A stretch of 64,000 bases of DNA from Melastoma dodecandrum. Its lineage: Eukaryota; Streptophyta; Magnoliopsida; Myrtales; Melastomataceae. The stretch lies in assembly GCA_029817715.1 (NCBI GenBank), contig JARUPY010000189.1:1612001-1676000 (forward strand), written 5' to 3'. How positions within the stretch are numbered: the first letter of the stretch is position 1; every line of letters starts with the position of its first letter. Shown piece after piece: positions 12,345 to 24,539 of the stretch. Below the pieces are notes generated by a model. That model had not been told where the DNA came from. It did no database searches and worked only from the letters and a program-made list of their open reading frames with translations. The position numbers and the translations under genes are program-made.

Positions 12345-13382
12345 ATGTTATGGGATTTCTTTCCGGAATGTTTTCGAAAAGTTGCAGATTTATCTAGAAG
12401 CTGTCACCACATTGATGTAGACAAAGAAGTGGCAACTGTGAAGGTTGACACTCCAGAAGATCCTGTAGTGATGAATGTTGTGAAGCCACGAGAAGATGGC
12501 ACAACAATCACATTTTTTGATGAAGATCTTCTTATAGGTCACAAATCTCACAATCGGCCGCTATTTGTATCAGGCTATGCTCATGGTACGAAGGTTAATC
12601 GCATCTTGGTTGATCAAGGTTGGGCAGTCAATATCCTGTCATTGAAAGCCTTGAAAGAGATCTGGCTAGGATTTGAAGACTTATCAGGTAGCCGACTAAT
12701 AATCCAAACTATAGGGTGGAGAATGAGTCGTTCGGAAGATCTGTTTCATCCTCACTATAAGAGATATGGAAGCGGGAGCGACGTTCTACGTCATCGATTC
12801 CAACAGCACCTATAATATGTTGTTGGGTCGACCATGGCTGCATGAATATGGAGTTGTTGCATCCACACTCCATCAACATTTTAAATTTGTGAAGGACGGG
12901 GTGACCCACACAATATGGGTAGATGCAAAACCCTTTACAGATGCGGAGTCATACTTTGCTGATGCTAAATTTTATATGAATAAGGGAGGTAAAATTGAGG
13001 ATAGAGTTCCAAAGAGCTAATTACGAAGTGTATCTCAAAGAAATCGAGCATAAATTTCACACCCATTCAACACGAAGGGCCTTCAGTTAATCTTACGCTT
13101 AAAGATACGAAGACGGATGATAAAGCAAAACAAAATGTGCCAATCTTACGCTATATCCCAAGAGCCCTCCGTAAAGCCAGGGAACCACCTTTCGTGAGTA
13201 GCGATGCTGAAAACATAGCTGTGCCAAAGGAACTCAACTGGCCGGTGATGAAAATGGCGACAATAGCTCAAAAAAGTACACCTTTTGAAGGTTTTGTTCG
13301 ACCTAAAAAGGGGCAATTATCTATTCGAATTCATTGCTTGACAGGCGCACCAACGGATTTGATCCAAATACATACAGGTTAA
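12345..13382 (+). pseudogene. Element A aspartic protease region (broken)
   Basis: Retropepsin-like segment matched to element B: LIGHKSHNRPLFVSGY, then the active-site region ILVDQGWAVNIL, and downstream TYNMLLGRPWLHEYGVVAS. The usual D-[ST/G]-G triad reads DQG here, a probable loss of function. The frame is broken near 12770 and again near 13020. This part of the polyprotein separates gag from RT. Confidence 0.75.
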
Positions 13383-13663
13383 TTTTTGCAGCAGGCTACA
13401 CGGAGGACGGTGCTTGGGGCTGCCTCAAAGGAGGCTAACCAGGAGGTGATAGTCAAAAGTCAAAATTTGGTCTTGGGTATGACATTCCTAAGCCCATCAA
13501 TCTCCTAATGAAGAATGCTTCAATTCAATACATCGAAGCTGATGATAAAGTTACAACCGAATCGACGAGAACTTTAGTATTTGATCGACTTTGGGGCCCA
13601 TCTGAGAAAATGTTAGTATTTAATAGACTCAGCACTCAGAAAGAATAGGTTAGGGTTCGAAGA

Positions 13664-15420
13664 TTGGCACGATTAAGATTGAGTCAAGCTCCAAGAAGTC
13701 GAATGGTGTGGAAGATAATTGATAAAAAAGAGGATGTCCCAATTATCATAGAAGAAACAAATGATCTTCGTAGCAAAATTCCCTCTCGAATGAAGCGTCG
13801 AATGGCTGTTGAAGTAACTACCGGCGAAGTACTGAAAATGAGCATGAAGACATGGGTATCTACCAGTAGCAATGGGGAATCGTCTCATGGTGATTACAGA
13901 AATGATGTTGTCGTTTCCCACCACGTCACAATTACTGAAGTTAATGAAAATACTTCTCCTAAAAAGGATGATGATGCAGAAGAGGCTCCAGAAGTATTCG
14001 AGGACCAAAAAAAGTCTATTATTGACGAATTGAAAGAAGTCGATCTTGGGGAGGATGGGGATTATCGCTCTACATTCCTTAGCACAAGCTTAACTCCTGA
14101 AGAGGAGGAGTTGTATGACCAATTATTGAAAGAATATAAAGATGTTTTCACATGGGGATATAAGGAAATGCCTGGCCTTGATCCACAGATTACAGTCCAT
14201 AAGTTAGCTGTGAAGCATAGAGTTCGTCCCATAAAGAAAGAAGCTCAGCGACGTTTTCGCCTCGAGCTAATCCCATTGATAGAAGCTGAAGTGAATAAGC
14301 TCATCGAAGCTAGATTTATTTTGGAGGTGAAATATCCGACATGGATTGCTAATGTTGTACCCGTTAAGAAGAAGAACAGTCAACTCTGAGTTTGCGTTGA
14401 TTTTCGTGATCTCAATAATGCTTGTCCTAAGGACGATTTTCCTCTTGCGATCATTGAAATAATGGTATATGCGACTACTGGCTATGAAGCCCTCAGTTTC
14501 ATGGATGGCTCTTTAGTATACAACCAAATCTGAATGGACCCAAAGGATAAGGAAATGACAGCTTTTCATACTCCAAAAGGAATATATTGCTATAAAGGTG
14601 ATGCCTTTTGGGTTGAAGAATGCGGGAGCAACTTATCAATGGGCCATGCAACGAATCTTTGATGATATTCTCCACAGGAATGTAGAGTGTTATGTGGATG
14701 ATCTGGTTGTCAAATCTAGACGAAGGCGCGATCGTACTGATGACCTTAGAAAAGTATTTGACAGATTACGCAAATATCAACTGAAGATAAACCCATTGAA
14801 ATGTGTATTTGGGGTCACTTCAAGAAAGTTCCTTGGATTTATCGTTCGACATCGAGGCATTGAAGTCGATCAATCAAAGATAGATGTGATTATGAATAAG
14901 GTTAAGTAATATACATGAGTTGAAAAGCCTTCAAGGGAAGCTTGCATACATTCGATGGTTTATATCGAACTTGGCAAGACGATAGAATCCCTTTCATAGA
15001 TTGTTGAAGAAAGGTGATCCATTTGAGTGGGATGAAGCGTGTGAAAATGCATTCAACAATATAAAGGCTTATTTGTCGAAGCCACCGATCCTAAGTGCAC
15101 CAATTCAAGGAAGACCACTTATACTTTATATAGCGGCACAAGAAGCTTCTTTAGGAGTGTTGCTAGCCTAAGAGAATGATGGTGGAAAGGAGAACACTTT
15201 GTACTACCAGAGCAGAACTTTAACTGCTGCGGAGCTGAATTATTTTCCAATTGAGAAGACATGTCCCGCACTAATGTTCGCTATACAAAAGTTGCGACAT
15301 TATTTGTAAGAACATTTTGTTCGTCTCATATCATGAGCAAATACTCTCAAATATATAATGTCAAGGCCTGTTTTATGAGGTCGTCTCGCGAAATGGGCAC
15401 TTATGCTCCAAGAGTTTGAG
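13664..15420 (+). pseudogene. Element A reverse transcriptase and RNase H (broken)
   Basis: RT of the Ty3/gypsy type. 13664-14389 holds the connector and fingers (EEELYDQLLKEYKDVF, VNKLIEARFILEVKYPTWIA). A TGA at 14388 replaces the Arg that starts RVCVDFR. Palm residues MPFGLKNAGATYQ and the catalytic YVDD box occur in 14598-14909. The RT-linked RNase H follows (GRPLILYIAAQEASLGVLL) with further stops. The catalytic YVDD is kept although the frame is broken at several places. Confidence 0.82.
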
Positions 15421-15630
15421 ATCTTATACGTGCCTCAAAAGACTGTGAAGGCACAAGCATTGGCTGACTTCGTAACAGATCATCCTATACCAGCTGATTG
15501 GAAAGTATCGGAAGAATTACCCGATGAGGAAGTAATGTTGGTTGATGTTCCATCTCCATGGAAAACGTTCTTTGATGGGTCAGCTACACAAAGAGGCGCG
15601 GGAGCTGGAGTTGTCTTCGTTACATCCAAT
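15403..15630 (+). pseudogene. Element A second (archaeal-type) RNase H, first part
   Basis: Encodes the tether ALADFVTDHPIPADWKVSEE and the start of the second RNase H fold, WKTFFDGSATQRGAGAGVVF, with its first catalytic Asp. The reading runs straight into Athila LTR sequence at 15631. The domain resumes at 23967. Dual RNase H is known for the Tat branch. Confidence 0.8.
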
Positions 15631-16495
15631 CACGTTCGCAATCACCTTGACAAGTCTCGCAAATTTAGCACCCTAGATGAGAAAATTAATTCATACTAAA
15701 ATAAGAAAACATCCAAAGTTCAGAAGAAAATAACATCGACATAAAACTCAAGAAAAATAGATAAGGAACGCCTTCCCGATCTCCCGATCTGGTCGGTAGT
15801 CGCCTCGTCCGGATCTTCTCTCGAATCCTAGTCGGCACCTCTCTTTTATTCTCAGAGCAAAAGTCTAAAAAGAAACTAAAACAAATGAAAAACCCGCTGC
15901 CCTTCCTTAGGCTATCCTAGAGAATATATTATTCCCTTAAAAGATTTCCTAATATTCTCTAAGATCCTAAATAGCCTAAGAAAATAAATAAATACCAAAA
16001 TATCCTAAGAACAATAAAATGGTAACTAATTGATGCCTTCTCTCTCTCCAAATCATAATAATGAAGGAATCAAGTGACTTGGCGAGATTTTGTGCAGATT
16101 GTCGAAGGTCGCGTCCTTGAGATTGAGGGACGCGTCCTTCTGCTCTCTGTAGGTTTACTGATTCCTCATGGATGCGTCCTTGAGATTGAAGGACGCGTCC
16201 TTCTGCTCTCTGTAACTTTTCCGCACTTCATCAAATTTCGTCCAATTTTCACTTTCCCAACTTTTGATTCTCTTCATTTACCTACGTCAAATCAAAACAA
16301 ATCTAAGAAGCATCAACTAGGTTCCAATTACTCTCAAAATAAGCTCAAGATTTAATAAAATAACAAAAGTAAATTAAAACTAAAATGAAGTAAAAACACG
16401 ATAAAAACTTGTAAAACTCTAACATAAACTCGTCTAACTAGCCATGTAAAACCCCAATAAGAGTACCAAATAACTCTACTTTCATAGAGTTATCA
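15631..16495 (-). repeat. Athila element 3' LTR, truncated
   Basis: Matches 23103-23966 nearly base for base with scattered differences, but lacks the part corresponding to 22505-23102 (about 598 bp). It carries internal repeats around GGACGCGTCC. The + strand of both LTR copies contains the same 93-codon open frame (16074-16355 and 23545-23826), which is LTR sequence and not a gene. Confidence 0.88.
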
Positions 16496-16508
16496 TCACC
16501 CTCAAACC
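16496..16508 (-). promoter_or_regulatory. Athila element polypurine tract
   Basis: On the minus strand GGTTTGAGGGTGA sits directly before the LTR start TGATAACTC. Position and purine content fit the plus-strand primer of reverse transcription. Confidence 0.6.
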
Positions 16509-17688
16509 TAATATTTGCTAGTCCTCGAGCAAATTCATAGAAATAAAACATGAAAATAAAGCTAATGACACTCCTCAGCAACACCCAAATCAATCTCTTC
16601 GAAGCACTCCCATTATATTCTCAGCAATGTATCTACTCACTTCCCATAGACAAGTCATTTATAAAAAAAAAAACGTCATTCAATTTCCCAAAAATTTTCA
16701 ATTCGGTATATCATGAAGTGAAATCAACAATTAGAGACTCCCAATAAAACACACTAGATTAGCACTTTGAGAAAAACAAGTCAAATACCAACCGTCCACT
16801 CATCGAGAGGATGTTTTTTTTTCATCACTTTCTTTGCCAAAATTTTATTTTGGTTACACGACTCTAAATGTATCATCTCAATCTAGTGCACCCATGTACG
16901 AGCATTCAATCAATGACTCTCAGTCCAGTTGGACCAAGGCACTAGGTGATGAAGCACCCCTCGGATCCCGTGCTCGAGTACACCAAAAACGACACACCAC
17001 AAGTACATAATTAGGCACAAATCAAACAATTTTTTTTTTCTTTTTTTTACGCAACTAAACATTGGTACTCAGAGCCTTTGTAACCGTTATTTATTTTTTA
17101 TTTTATTATTTTTCTTTCTTTTTTTTAACCAAGACTCGCTTTCAGTCAATGTGTCACTAGCACCACTCAACGCCAACTACCATGCGTTATTAGATTTCTA
17201 AAATTGTTTTCATTCACTAACACTTCATACTAAGAAATTATTCCATTTTGAAAACACTTTAAGTCCAATCAACAATCAAGATTTGTTTTTAACTATTCCA
17301 TAGGTTGTGAGCAAATGCACTAATAGTCATCCTTGAATCAGGGTAAGCTCATCAAAGATTTCATCAAGTTTCACTGAGGAGATTGACAAACTTGACTCAA
17401 CATAAAAAAATTGACTAAAAAAAAATATTGAAAGCAAAAGTAGAAGCGCACTTCTAAAGATCATCCAAATTCAGAATAAACGATCACAATAACCACTAAA
17501 TCAAAGCAAATCAGACAAGAAAAGAGTCGACACCCCCAAACCTAGATTATGCATCGTCCCGATGTAATAAAGAGCATAAAAGAATGAATGGAACATAATA
17601 CTCCCCTGGGGTATCTTGTCGGCTTGACTCTTGTCTCCCTTTTTATGTATAGATTGGCACGACAAGTGCGGCCATGCTAGGTTGCCGC
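16509..17688. other. Athila element 3' untranslated region
   Basis: About 1.2 kb between the integrase stop and the polypurine tract. It is AT-rich, with long T or A runs near 17030-17050 and 17110-17130. In complete Athila elements an env-like frame can lie here; I see none. Confidence 0.6.
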
Positions 17689-18860
17689 TCAATTTTTCCT
17701 TCCAAAATATGGTTTGAGACGTTGTCCGTTCACCATGAAAAGTCCTTCGTTTCCCTGCAATTCCACAGCTCCAAAAGGTAACACACGATTAACCACAAAT
17801 GGTCCGGACCATCGTGACATAAATTTTCCATGAAAAAGTTTAAGACGAGAGTTATAAAGAAAAACTTGTTGCCCTTTTTGAAATTCTTTGTTCAAGATCT
17901 TCTTGTCATGCCACAATTTCGTTTTCTCTTTGTATACCCGTGAACTCTCGTATGCTTGTAGGCGGAACTCTTCTAGCTCATGTACCTGCAAAAGACGTTT
18001 ATGAGAAACCAATTGTGGATTTAAATTCAACTTTCTTACCACCCAATATGCCTTGTGTTCGAGTTCCAGCGGTAAGTGACAACTCTTTCCTAAAACCAGC
18101 TGGTATGGTGACATCCCAATGGGTGTTTTGAATGCTGTTCGATAAGCCCAAAGTGCATTGTCTAGCTTTATTGCCCAGTCCTTGCGAGATGGATTAACGG
18201 TTTTCTCCAAGATCCGCTTGATCTCCCGATTTGTCACTTCTACTTGTCCGTTGGCTTGCGGATGGTACGCCGTTGTGACCTTATGCTTCACTTCATATTT
18301 CAAAAGCAACTTCTCAAATAATTTGTTACAAAAATGCATACCTCCATCACTTATGATAGCTCTTGGAGTACCAAAACGAGTGAATATGTTCCTCTTCAAG
18401 AATCGTGTCACCACCCGTGCGTCATTCTTGGGGCATGCACATGCTTCCACCTACTTTGAGACATAATCCACTGCAACCAGAATGTAAGAATTCCCAAACG
18501 ACGAAGGAAATGGACCCATAAAGTCTATTCCCCAAACATCGAATAATTCAACCTCAAGAATGTTAGTTAATGGCTTATCATGCCTTCGAGAAATATTTCT
18601 AACCCTTTGACATTCATCACATTTCATGACAAACTCATCAGCATCTTTAAATAGAGTCGGCCAATAAAATCCGCTTTGAAGTACCTTTGAGGCTTTTTTC
18701 ATGCCTCCAAAATGATCACCATACGAGCTTGCATGACAACCTGTAAGTATTAGGAGTTGTTCCTCTTCTGGGACACATCGTCGAAACAAATTGTCTTTTC
18801 CCAACTTAAACAAGTAAGGTTCATCCCAAAAATAAGATCGCACATCATGAAGAAATTTTT
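17689..18860 (-). pseudogene. Athila element integrase (one stop codon)
   Basis: Reads from about 18860 down to the stop near 17689. The N-terminal part includes the zinc-finger end CDECQRVRNISRR. The catalytic core has VWGIDFMGPFPSS (first Asp), [14 protein letters not shown] (second Asp) and [15 protein letters not shown] (Glu). The C-terminal part ends [20 protein letters not shown] at about 18450 replaces the Trp expected in SKWVEA, splitting the frame into two open halves. Otherwise the domain is well kept, suggesting fairly recent activity of the family. Confidence 0.88.
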
Positions 18861-19001
18861 TTCGCTGATGGAAATTTAATTTGGAGGAAGTTCATTACTT
18901 ACAATAAAGTTGACGAAATCTGCGTCTCATGGAGTGCTTGAAGTCATCGCCGCAATTATGGAAAATAAATGTTCGTCTGGAAAATTGTCATCCACCTGCT
19001 T

Positions 19002-19391
19002 TTAATCCTGTCTTTTGCTCAATTCGTTTTCGGCCTTTCTAGATTCCAATCTTGAAAGATGATCAGCAACTGGATTCTCAACCCCCTTCTTATCGCGAAT
19101 CTCAATGTCGAACTCTTGGAGTAGTAGAATCCACCTTATCAATCTCGGTTTTGCGTCTTTCTTTGCCATCGAGTATTTGATTGCCGAATGATCTGTATAA
19201 ACCACAACATGTGTACCGAGAAGATAAGAACGAAATTTATCAAAAGCATAAACAACAGCAAGAAACTCTTTCTCCGTTGTTGTATAATTGAGCTGGGCAT
19301 CCCGATAACGACTTGCTGGCATAGTATATGGTGTGAAACACCTTATCCTTTCTTTGGCCAAGAACAACTCCAACAGCAAAATCACTCCCAT
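19002..19391 (-). pseudogene. Athila element RT-linked RNase H (frameshifted from RT)
   Basis: Contains [40 protein letters not shown] and [20 protein letters not shown], the standard Ty3/gypsy RNase H. The stretch before it, where TDGSDFAVG would be expected, is out of frame with the protease-RT frame that ends near 19382. A linker and stops separate it from integrase. Confidence 0.85.
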
Positions 19392-20758
19392 CTGTCATAA
19401 TTTCGAACGGTAGACTCCAATTTTGGAGCTATCACTATAGGTGCGGTGGCTAGACGCCCTTTTAACTCCTGAAAGGCCTCGATATCTTTCTCCACCGTAT
19501 CGGAGAATATCGCCATCGTACACCTTTGAAAGGTGCTTGGGGCATTGCAGAGTCCAAATGGCATTCTTCTGAAGGCAAATATTCCATATGGACACATAAA
19601 AGTAGTTTTCTCTTGGTCCTCCGGCGCTATAGCAATTTGATTATAACCTGCATCGAGCCATTTCAGAACTTCTTTCTTTACTACCTCTTTCATGATTGGG
19701 TTAAGTCGTCGTTGTGCTTCGACCCCTCGCTTTTCTTCGTCCACCAGTCGGATATTATGCATACAAATTGATGGACTAATCCCCTTAAGGTCCGCTAAAC
19801 TCCAACCGATTGCCTCTTTATGTGCTCGTAGTAAGTCCAACAATTGATTCAACTGCATGTCATCTAAACGATTAGAAACAATTACTGGTAAAGTATTCGA
19901 TTCACCCAAAAATTCATATTTCAAATGTGAAGGCAGGGGTTTGAGTTCCAGCATTTGAGGCTCTATGATGGATAGCTTCATTGAAGATTTTGAGAGGCCG
20001 ACTCCGAGAGGTTCAATTTGTTGAATGTACTTCACTTCCATGGAATCATCTTCTATCATCGGCGAGAAATCCTCATGCTCTTTCTCCTGAATCAGGAAAC
20101 TCAGCTCTTGGTCAATAGTAAAACATTCATAACTAGTATCAATGTATTTCAGAGTATTAAAAATATTGAAAGTCACTTCCTGATCATGAACTCGTATTTT
20201 TAGAATTCCATCTGCTACATCAATGGATGTTCGACCTGTTGCAAGGAACGGTCGACCAAGTATAATCGGCACCTCTTTATCAGCCTCCATCTCTAGAATT
20301 AAAAAATCTGCTGGCAAAATAAAATCAGCTACGTTAACTAACACATCCTCCACTACTCCCCATGGGTGTGTAATCGATCGATCCGCCAGTTGTAGTGTGA
20401 CTGTTGTTGGCTTTGCTCCTTCAAGTCCTAGTTCATGAAAAATCGAATAAGGCATTAAATTAATTGAAGAACCAAGATCACATAAAGCTTTACTAAAACT
20501 TTTAGAACCAATGCGACAAGGGATAGTAAAACTCCCTGGATCGGCAAGCTTCGGCGGAAGTGATTGATGCAATGCCATGTTGCACTCCTTTGACAACGGA
20601 TTCACTTCAAATTTCTCCCAACTTCGCTTCTTTGATAAAATATCCTTGAGAAATTTTGTGTGCGTGGGCATCTTGTCGATTACTTCCGTTAATGGGATGT
20701 TGATGTGTAGCTGTTTGAAAAGCTCCAGGAATTGCTTCTCATCCTCCATTCTTTTCAA
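19382..20758 (-). pseudogene. Athila element protease plus internally deleted RT
   Basis: A 458-codon open frame. Residues of about 40-180 form the protease region (GSFTIPCRIGSKSFSKALCD, DLGSSINLMP, IILGRPFLATGRTSIDV). RT follows, but two blocks are missing. After EVLKWLDAG the text jumps to YNQIAIAPEDQEKTTF, losing the fingers and first catalytic Asp region. After CTMAIFSD it jumps to DIEAFQELKGRLATAPIV, losing the catalytic DD box and thumb. Both gaps keep the frame. The product cannot be an active RT, so this copy would need RT supplied in trans. Confidence 0.86.
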
Positions 20759-20794
20759 TCGTTGTGGAAATGGTGGTGGCGGTTAAATCACTTG

Positions 20795-22370
20795 TTACGG
20801 CTGGGCTGGTTTCTTATGCCATTCACGGTTCCATGCTTTCAGCTCCTTAGTGAGTTCATGACTTCTCTTTTCTTCTTGTCCTTCATTGAGATCAGTTATT
20901 ACCTTGTTGGGTTGATTTTCTGAAGGAGAAACCTTGGGAAGAGTTTGCTCAGATGCACTTCTTTCATTTACAGATTGCTTGATGTCCCCTTGTCCAAGTT
21001 CCTCCTCGAACGAAGTCTTGTTTTCCTGGCTTGAGGAACCAATATATTCGTTGATTACCTTTTTGGTCCTGAGGTTCATTGCCTTACATTGTTCCTTTGA
21101 CCTTGGATTGATCTCGGTGTCACTCGGTAAGTTTCTCAGTGGCCTCGAGGCGATCGCAGATGCAAGTTGACTCATCTGGTTCTCCATGGTCCTCATCGAT
21201 GCTTCAAGACTTTTTATAGAAGAGTTTTGTAAAGAAATCAATTGTAACATGCCATCAATGCTTACCTTTTCCTTTGCAACTTGTTGTGGCTGTGCTTGAA
21301 ACCCCGGAGGCTCAAAATTTTGCTTCATGTGCATGTTTGAGCTTGGTCCAGCAGGCTGTCCATGTTGTTGTGTCTCTCTCCAAGAAAAATTGGGATGGTT
21401 GCCCATCGGTTGAAGTTGTCCATATAATTTACCGTCTCCACACATTCACCAGAGTTGTGTTCTCCTCCGGAAACCTCGCAACTCATAACATTCATCTTCA
21501 GTTGTCCTTGCAACATCTTTGTGAGAGCATCAATCTTGGCGTTTATATTTGTCAGCGAATCCACATTCATCATGCCTTGTTGTCTCATCTGTCCTCGTTC
21601 ATTGCCCCATTGGTAGGTGTTGATCGCCATATTTTCCAGCAAAGTGTACGCTTCATCGGTTGGTTTTGCCATTAATGCTCCACCAGCTGCTGCGTCAATT
21701 GATGTCCGAACTGTAGGTAGCAATCCGTTATAAAATGTCTGCACGATCAGCCACTTCGGAAGGCCGTGATGTGGACACTTCCGGAGTGATTCCTTATATC
21801 GTTCCATGCTTCGTACAAGCATTTCCCATTGAGTTGCATAAAAGTAGTAATATCTCGCCTCAGCTTCACCGTCTTCATAGGTGGAAAGAACTTGGTGAGG
21901 AACTCTCGAGCTAAGTCATCCCATGTCGTAATTGAACCTGGCGTGAGAGAATATAACCACGCCTTCGCTTTGTCCCGTAAACTGAACGGGAACAGTCTTA
22001 GTCGGATCGCGCCATCGGACACACCATTGCTCTTAAACGTATCGCAGATCTCGAGAAAACTCGCAATATGGGCATTCGGCTCATCGCTGACATTTCCACC
22101 AAATTGACATTGATTCTGCACCAGTTGGATGATGGCCGGCTTGATCTCAAAATTATTTGCTGCTATTGCGGGTCTTCGAATACCTGTCTGGACGTCACCC
22201 ACGGATGGAATTGCATAGTCTCCAAGTGCCTTATGATTCTCCATGTCTCTATTTTCGAGAGCCATCTTTTCTTGTTGTTTTCTAAGCTTTGCTTCTTTCC
22301 TTAGAGCACGACACGTTCGCTCGATCTCGGGGTTATACTCCAAAGAATTAGTACTTCGGCTACATCGCAT
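20795..22370 (-). pseudogene. Athila element gag (broken)
   Basis: Pieces 22370-21747, 21822-21325 and 21445-20795 together give the Athila gag: DEPNAHIASFLEICDTFK, LRDKAKAWLYSLTPGSITTW, LREFLTK-type core (seen as DLAREFLTKFFPPMKTVKL), KCPHHGLPKWLIVQTFYNGL, AAGGALMAKPTDEAYTLLEN and MENQMSQLASAIASRP. Two frameshifts and a stop near 20795 break the link to protease. Family order and spacing are otherwise normal. Confidence 0.85.
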
Positions 22371-22480
22371 CCACCGAGAGTAATCCTGAAAAAAGAATCA
22401 AAGAAAGAAAAATGGAATAATAAAAAAAATCTAGTATAATATTAGTGAGTCTGCTATTGATATCAAGAAATAACAATTAG

Positions 22481-22498
22481 TCCCCGGCAACGACGCCA
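22481..22498 (-). promoter_or_regulatory. Athila element primer-binding site (tRNA-Asp type)
   Basis: Minus strand TGGCGTCGTTGCCGGGGA, differing at one base from the complement of the plant tRNA-Asp 3' end. It lies just inside the 5' LTR end ...AGCAGAACA. Athila elements are known to use this primer. Confidence 0.85.
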
Positions 22499-22504
22499 AA
22501 AACT

Positions 22505-23966
22505 TGTTCTGCTAAAAATGTGTTGTGCGAAAGTATACACACGAATCGATTATAGCACGTAAGATATCGTTCCTACGAGGACTAATTGTTCCTGAGTACC
22601 AATTAAACCACTAAATATTATCTAGACTAATCGAATAAATGACGGATTAAACGAAAATTACTGAAATCAAATATAAAAGGATCACGAGAAAATATCGATA
22701 TGAAAGCCTAGGGCAACTAAATTTACATAACTTGTCGTGGATCAATCGAACATTTAGATAAAGTTGTCTGAGGATTTAAATCGTGCTCTCATATATATTA
22801 TACGTATCCCTACGATCTATATTCAATTAACTCCTAGCATTCTATTCCATTAACATTAACCGTGATATCCCTACCTACGGTCATTATTAATCTACTCCCA
22901 ATAGTCAATCCAATTAATATCAACTGTGATATCCCTATCTCCAGTTTCTATTAACCTGTTCTTCGATTTTCCTCTCGAATTAATCTCACACCTCCCGATG
23001 CTAAGGTAATCCGAGTTATTTCAGAAACAGACGCCAATCGTATTTCAGAAAAATAAACACGCAAGCACATCAAAGAACGCCAGACTTTCAAATAAAATAA
23101 ATCACGTTCGCAATCACCTTGACAAGTCTCGCAAATTTAGCACCCTAGATGAGAAAATTAGTTCATGCTAAAATAAGAAAACATCCAAAGTTCAGAAGAA
23201 AATAGCATCGACATAAAACTCAAGAAAAATAGATAAGGAACGCCTTCCCGATCTCCCGATCTGGTCGGTAGTCGCCTCGTCCGGATCTTCTCTCGAACCC
23301 TAGTCGGCACCTCTCTTTTCTTCTCAGAGCAAAAGTCTAAAAAAAACTAAAATAAATGAAAAATCCTCTCCCCTTCCTTAGGCTATCCTAGAGAATATAT
23401 TATTCCCTTAAAAGATTTCCTAATATTCTCTAAGATCCTAAGTAGCCTAAGAAAATAAATAAATACCAAAATATTCTAAGAATAATAAAATGGTAACTAA
23501 TTGATGCCTTCTCTCTCTTCAAATCATAATAATGAAGGAATCAAGTGACTTGGCGAGATTTTGTGCAGATTGTCGAAGGTCGCGTCCTTGAGATTGAGGG
23601 ACGTGTCCTGCTGCTCTTTGTAGGTTTACTGATTCCTCATGGAGGCGTCCTTAAGATTGAAGGACGCGTCCTTCTGCTCTCTGTAACTTTTCAGCATTTC
23701 ATCAAATTTCGTCCAATTTTCACTTGCCCAAGTTTTGATTCTCTTCATTTACCTACATCAAATCAAAACAAATCTAAGAAGCATCAACTAGGTTCCAATT
23801 ACTCTCAAAATAAGCTCATGATTTAATAAAATAACAAAAGTAAATTAAAACTAAAATGAAGTAAAAACACGATAAAAACTTGTAAAACTCTAACATAAAC
23901 TCGTCTAACTAGCCATGTAAAACCCCGTTAAGAGTACCAAATAACTCTACTTTCATAGAGTTATCA
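22505..23966 (-). repeat. Athila element 5' LTR, complete (about 1462 bp)
   Basis: On the minus strand it starts TGATAACTC and ends AGCAGAACA next to the primer site, giving TG...CA ends. Its right 864 bp match the truncated left LTR. It includes the block of GGACGCGTCC-type repeats. Next to its high end the sequence returns directly to element A (ACATCCCTTATGCATATACC). Confidence 0.88.
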
Positions 23967-24335
23967 TATAACATCCCTTATGCATATACCCTCACCTAGT
24001 TATGCTCAAACAATATGGCTGAGTATCAGGCTCTCATACTCGAGCTAGAAACGGCCATATATATCAAAGTATAGAGTTTGAGGGTATATGAAGACTCTAA
24101 GCTTGTGATTAATAAACTTCTATCCACATACGAGGTTCGCAAGCCAGAGCTTTTGCCTTATCATGACTATGTGGTTAAACTCGCAGGGTGGTTCCCAGAT
24201 ATTACAATAAGTCATTGTCGAGAAAGGAATATGCACAAGAAGATGCCTTGGCGAGTCTTGCCTCTGCACTTACTTTGGTGGGTAGGAAGATCGACATCAG
24301 ATTATGTCAAGCATGGGTGGTTCCACCAATTCCTG
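23967..24335 (+). pseudogene. Element A second RNase H, remainder
   Basis: Resumes the domain cut at 15630: MAEYQALILELETA (Glu region), VYEDSKLVINKLLSTYEVRK (Asp region) and LPYHDYVVKLAGWFPDITIS. The Glu-to-Asp spacing matches element B. Frames shift near 24070 and 24220. Confidence 0.75.
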
Positions 24336-24539
24336 ACGAGGAGGAAACAGGCGAAGTTAAGCTCATATCCATCTATAATATTGAAGACTAAGATTGGAGA
24401 CAACCACTCATTGACTTTCTCGAGCATGGAAAGTTGCCCAATGACTCGTGACAAAAAGTGGATGTGAGGAGAAGAGCACCTCGATTCATATATTTTAAAA
24501 ATATTCTCTATTGGTGATCATTTCAAGGAGTGTTCTTGT

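Larger units (their letters stand above)
15631..23966 (-). mobile_element. Athila-lineage Ty3/gypsy retrotransposon nested in element A
   Basis: A minus-strand element with a full 5' LTR at 22505-23966, a tRNA-Asp primer site, gag, protease, a gapped RT, RNase H, integrase, a polypurine tract and a truncated 3' LTR at 15631-16495. Protein features (GSFTIPCRIG, ALCDLGSSINLMP, IILGRPFLATGR) and the Asp primer site point to Athila. No env-like frame is seen between integrase and the 3' LTR. No flanking target duplication survives because the left end is lost. It sits inside the second RNase H of element A, so it is younger than A. Confidence 0.85.

Noticed and set aside
16074..16355. 93-codon + strand open frame, nearly repeated at 23545-23826
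   Set aside because: Both copies lie in the two Athila LTRs and reflect LTR internal repeats, not a gene.
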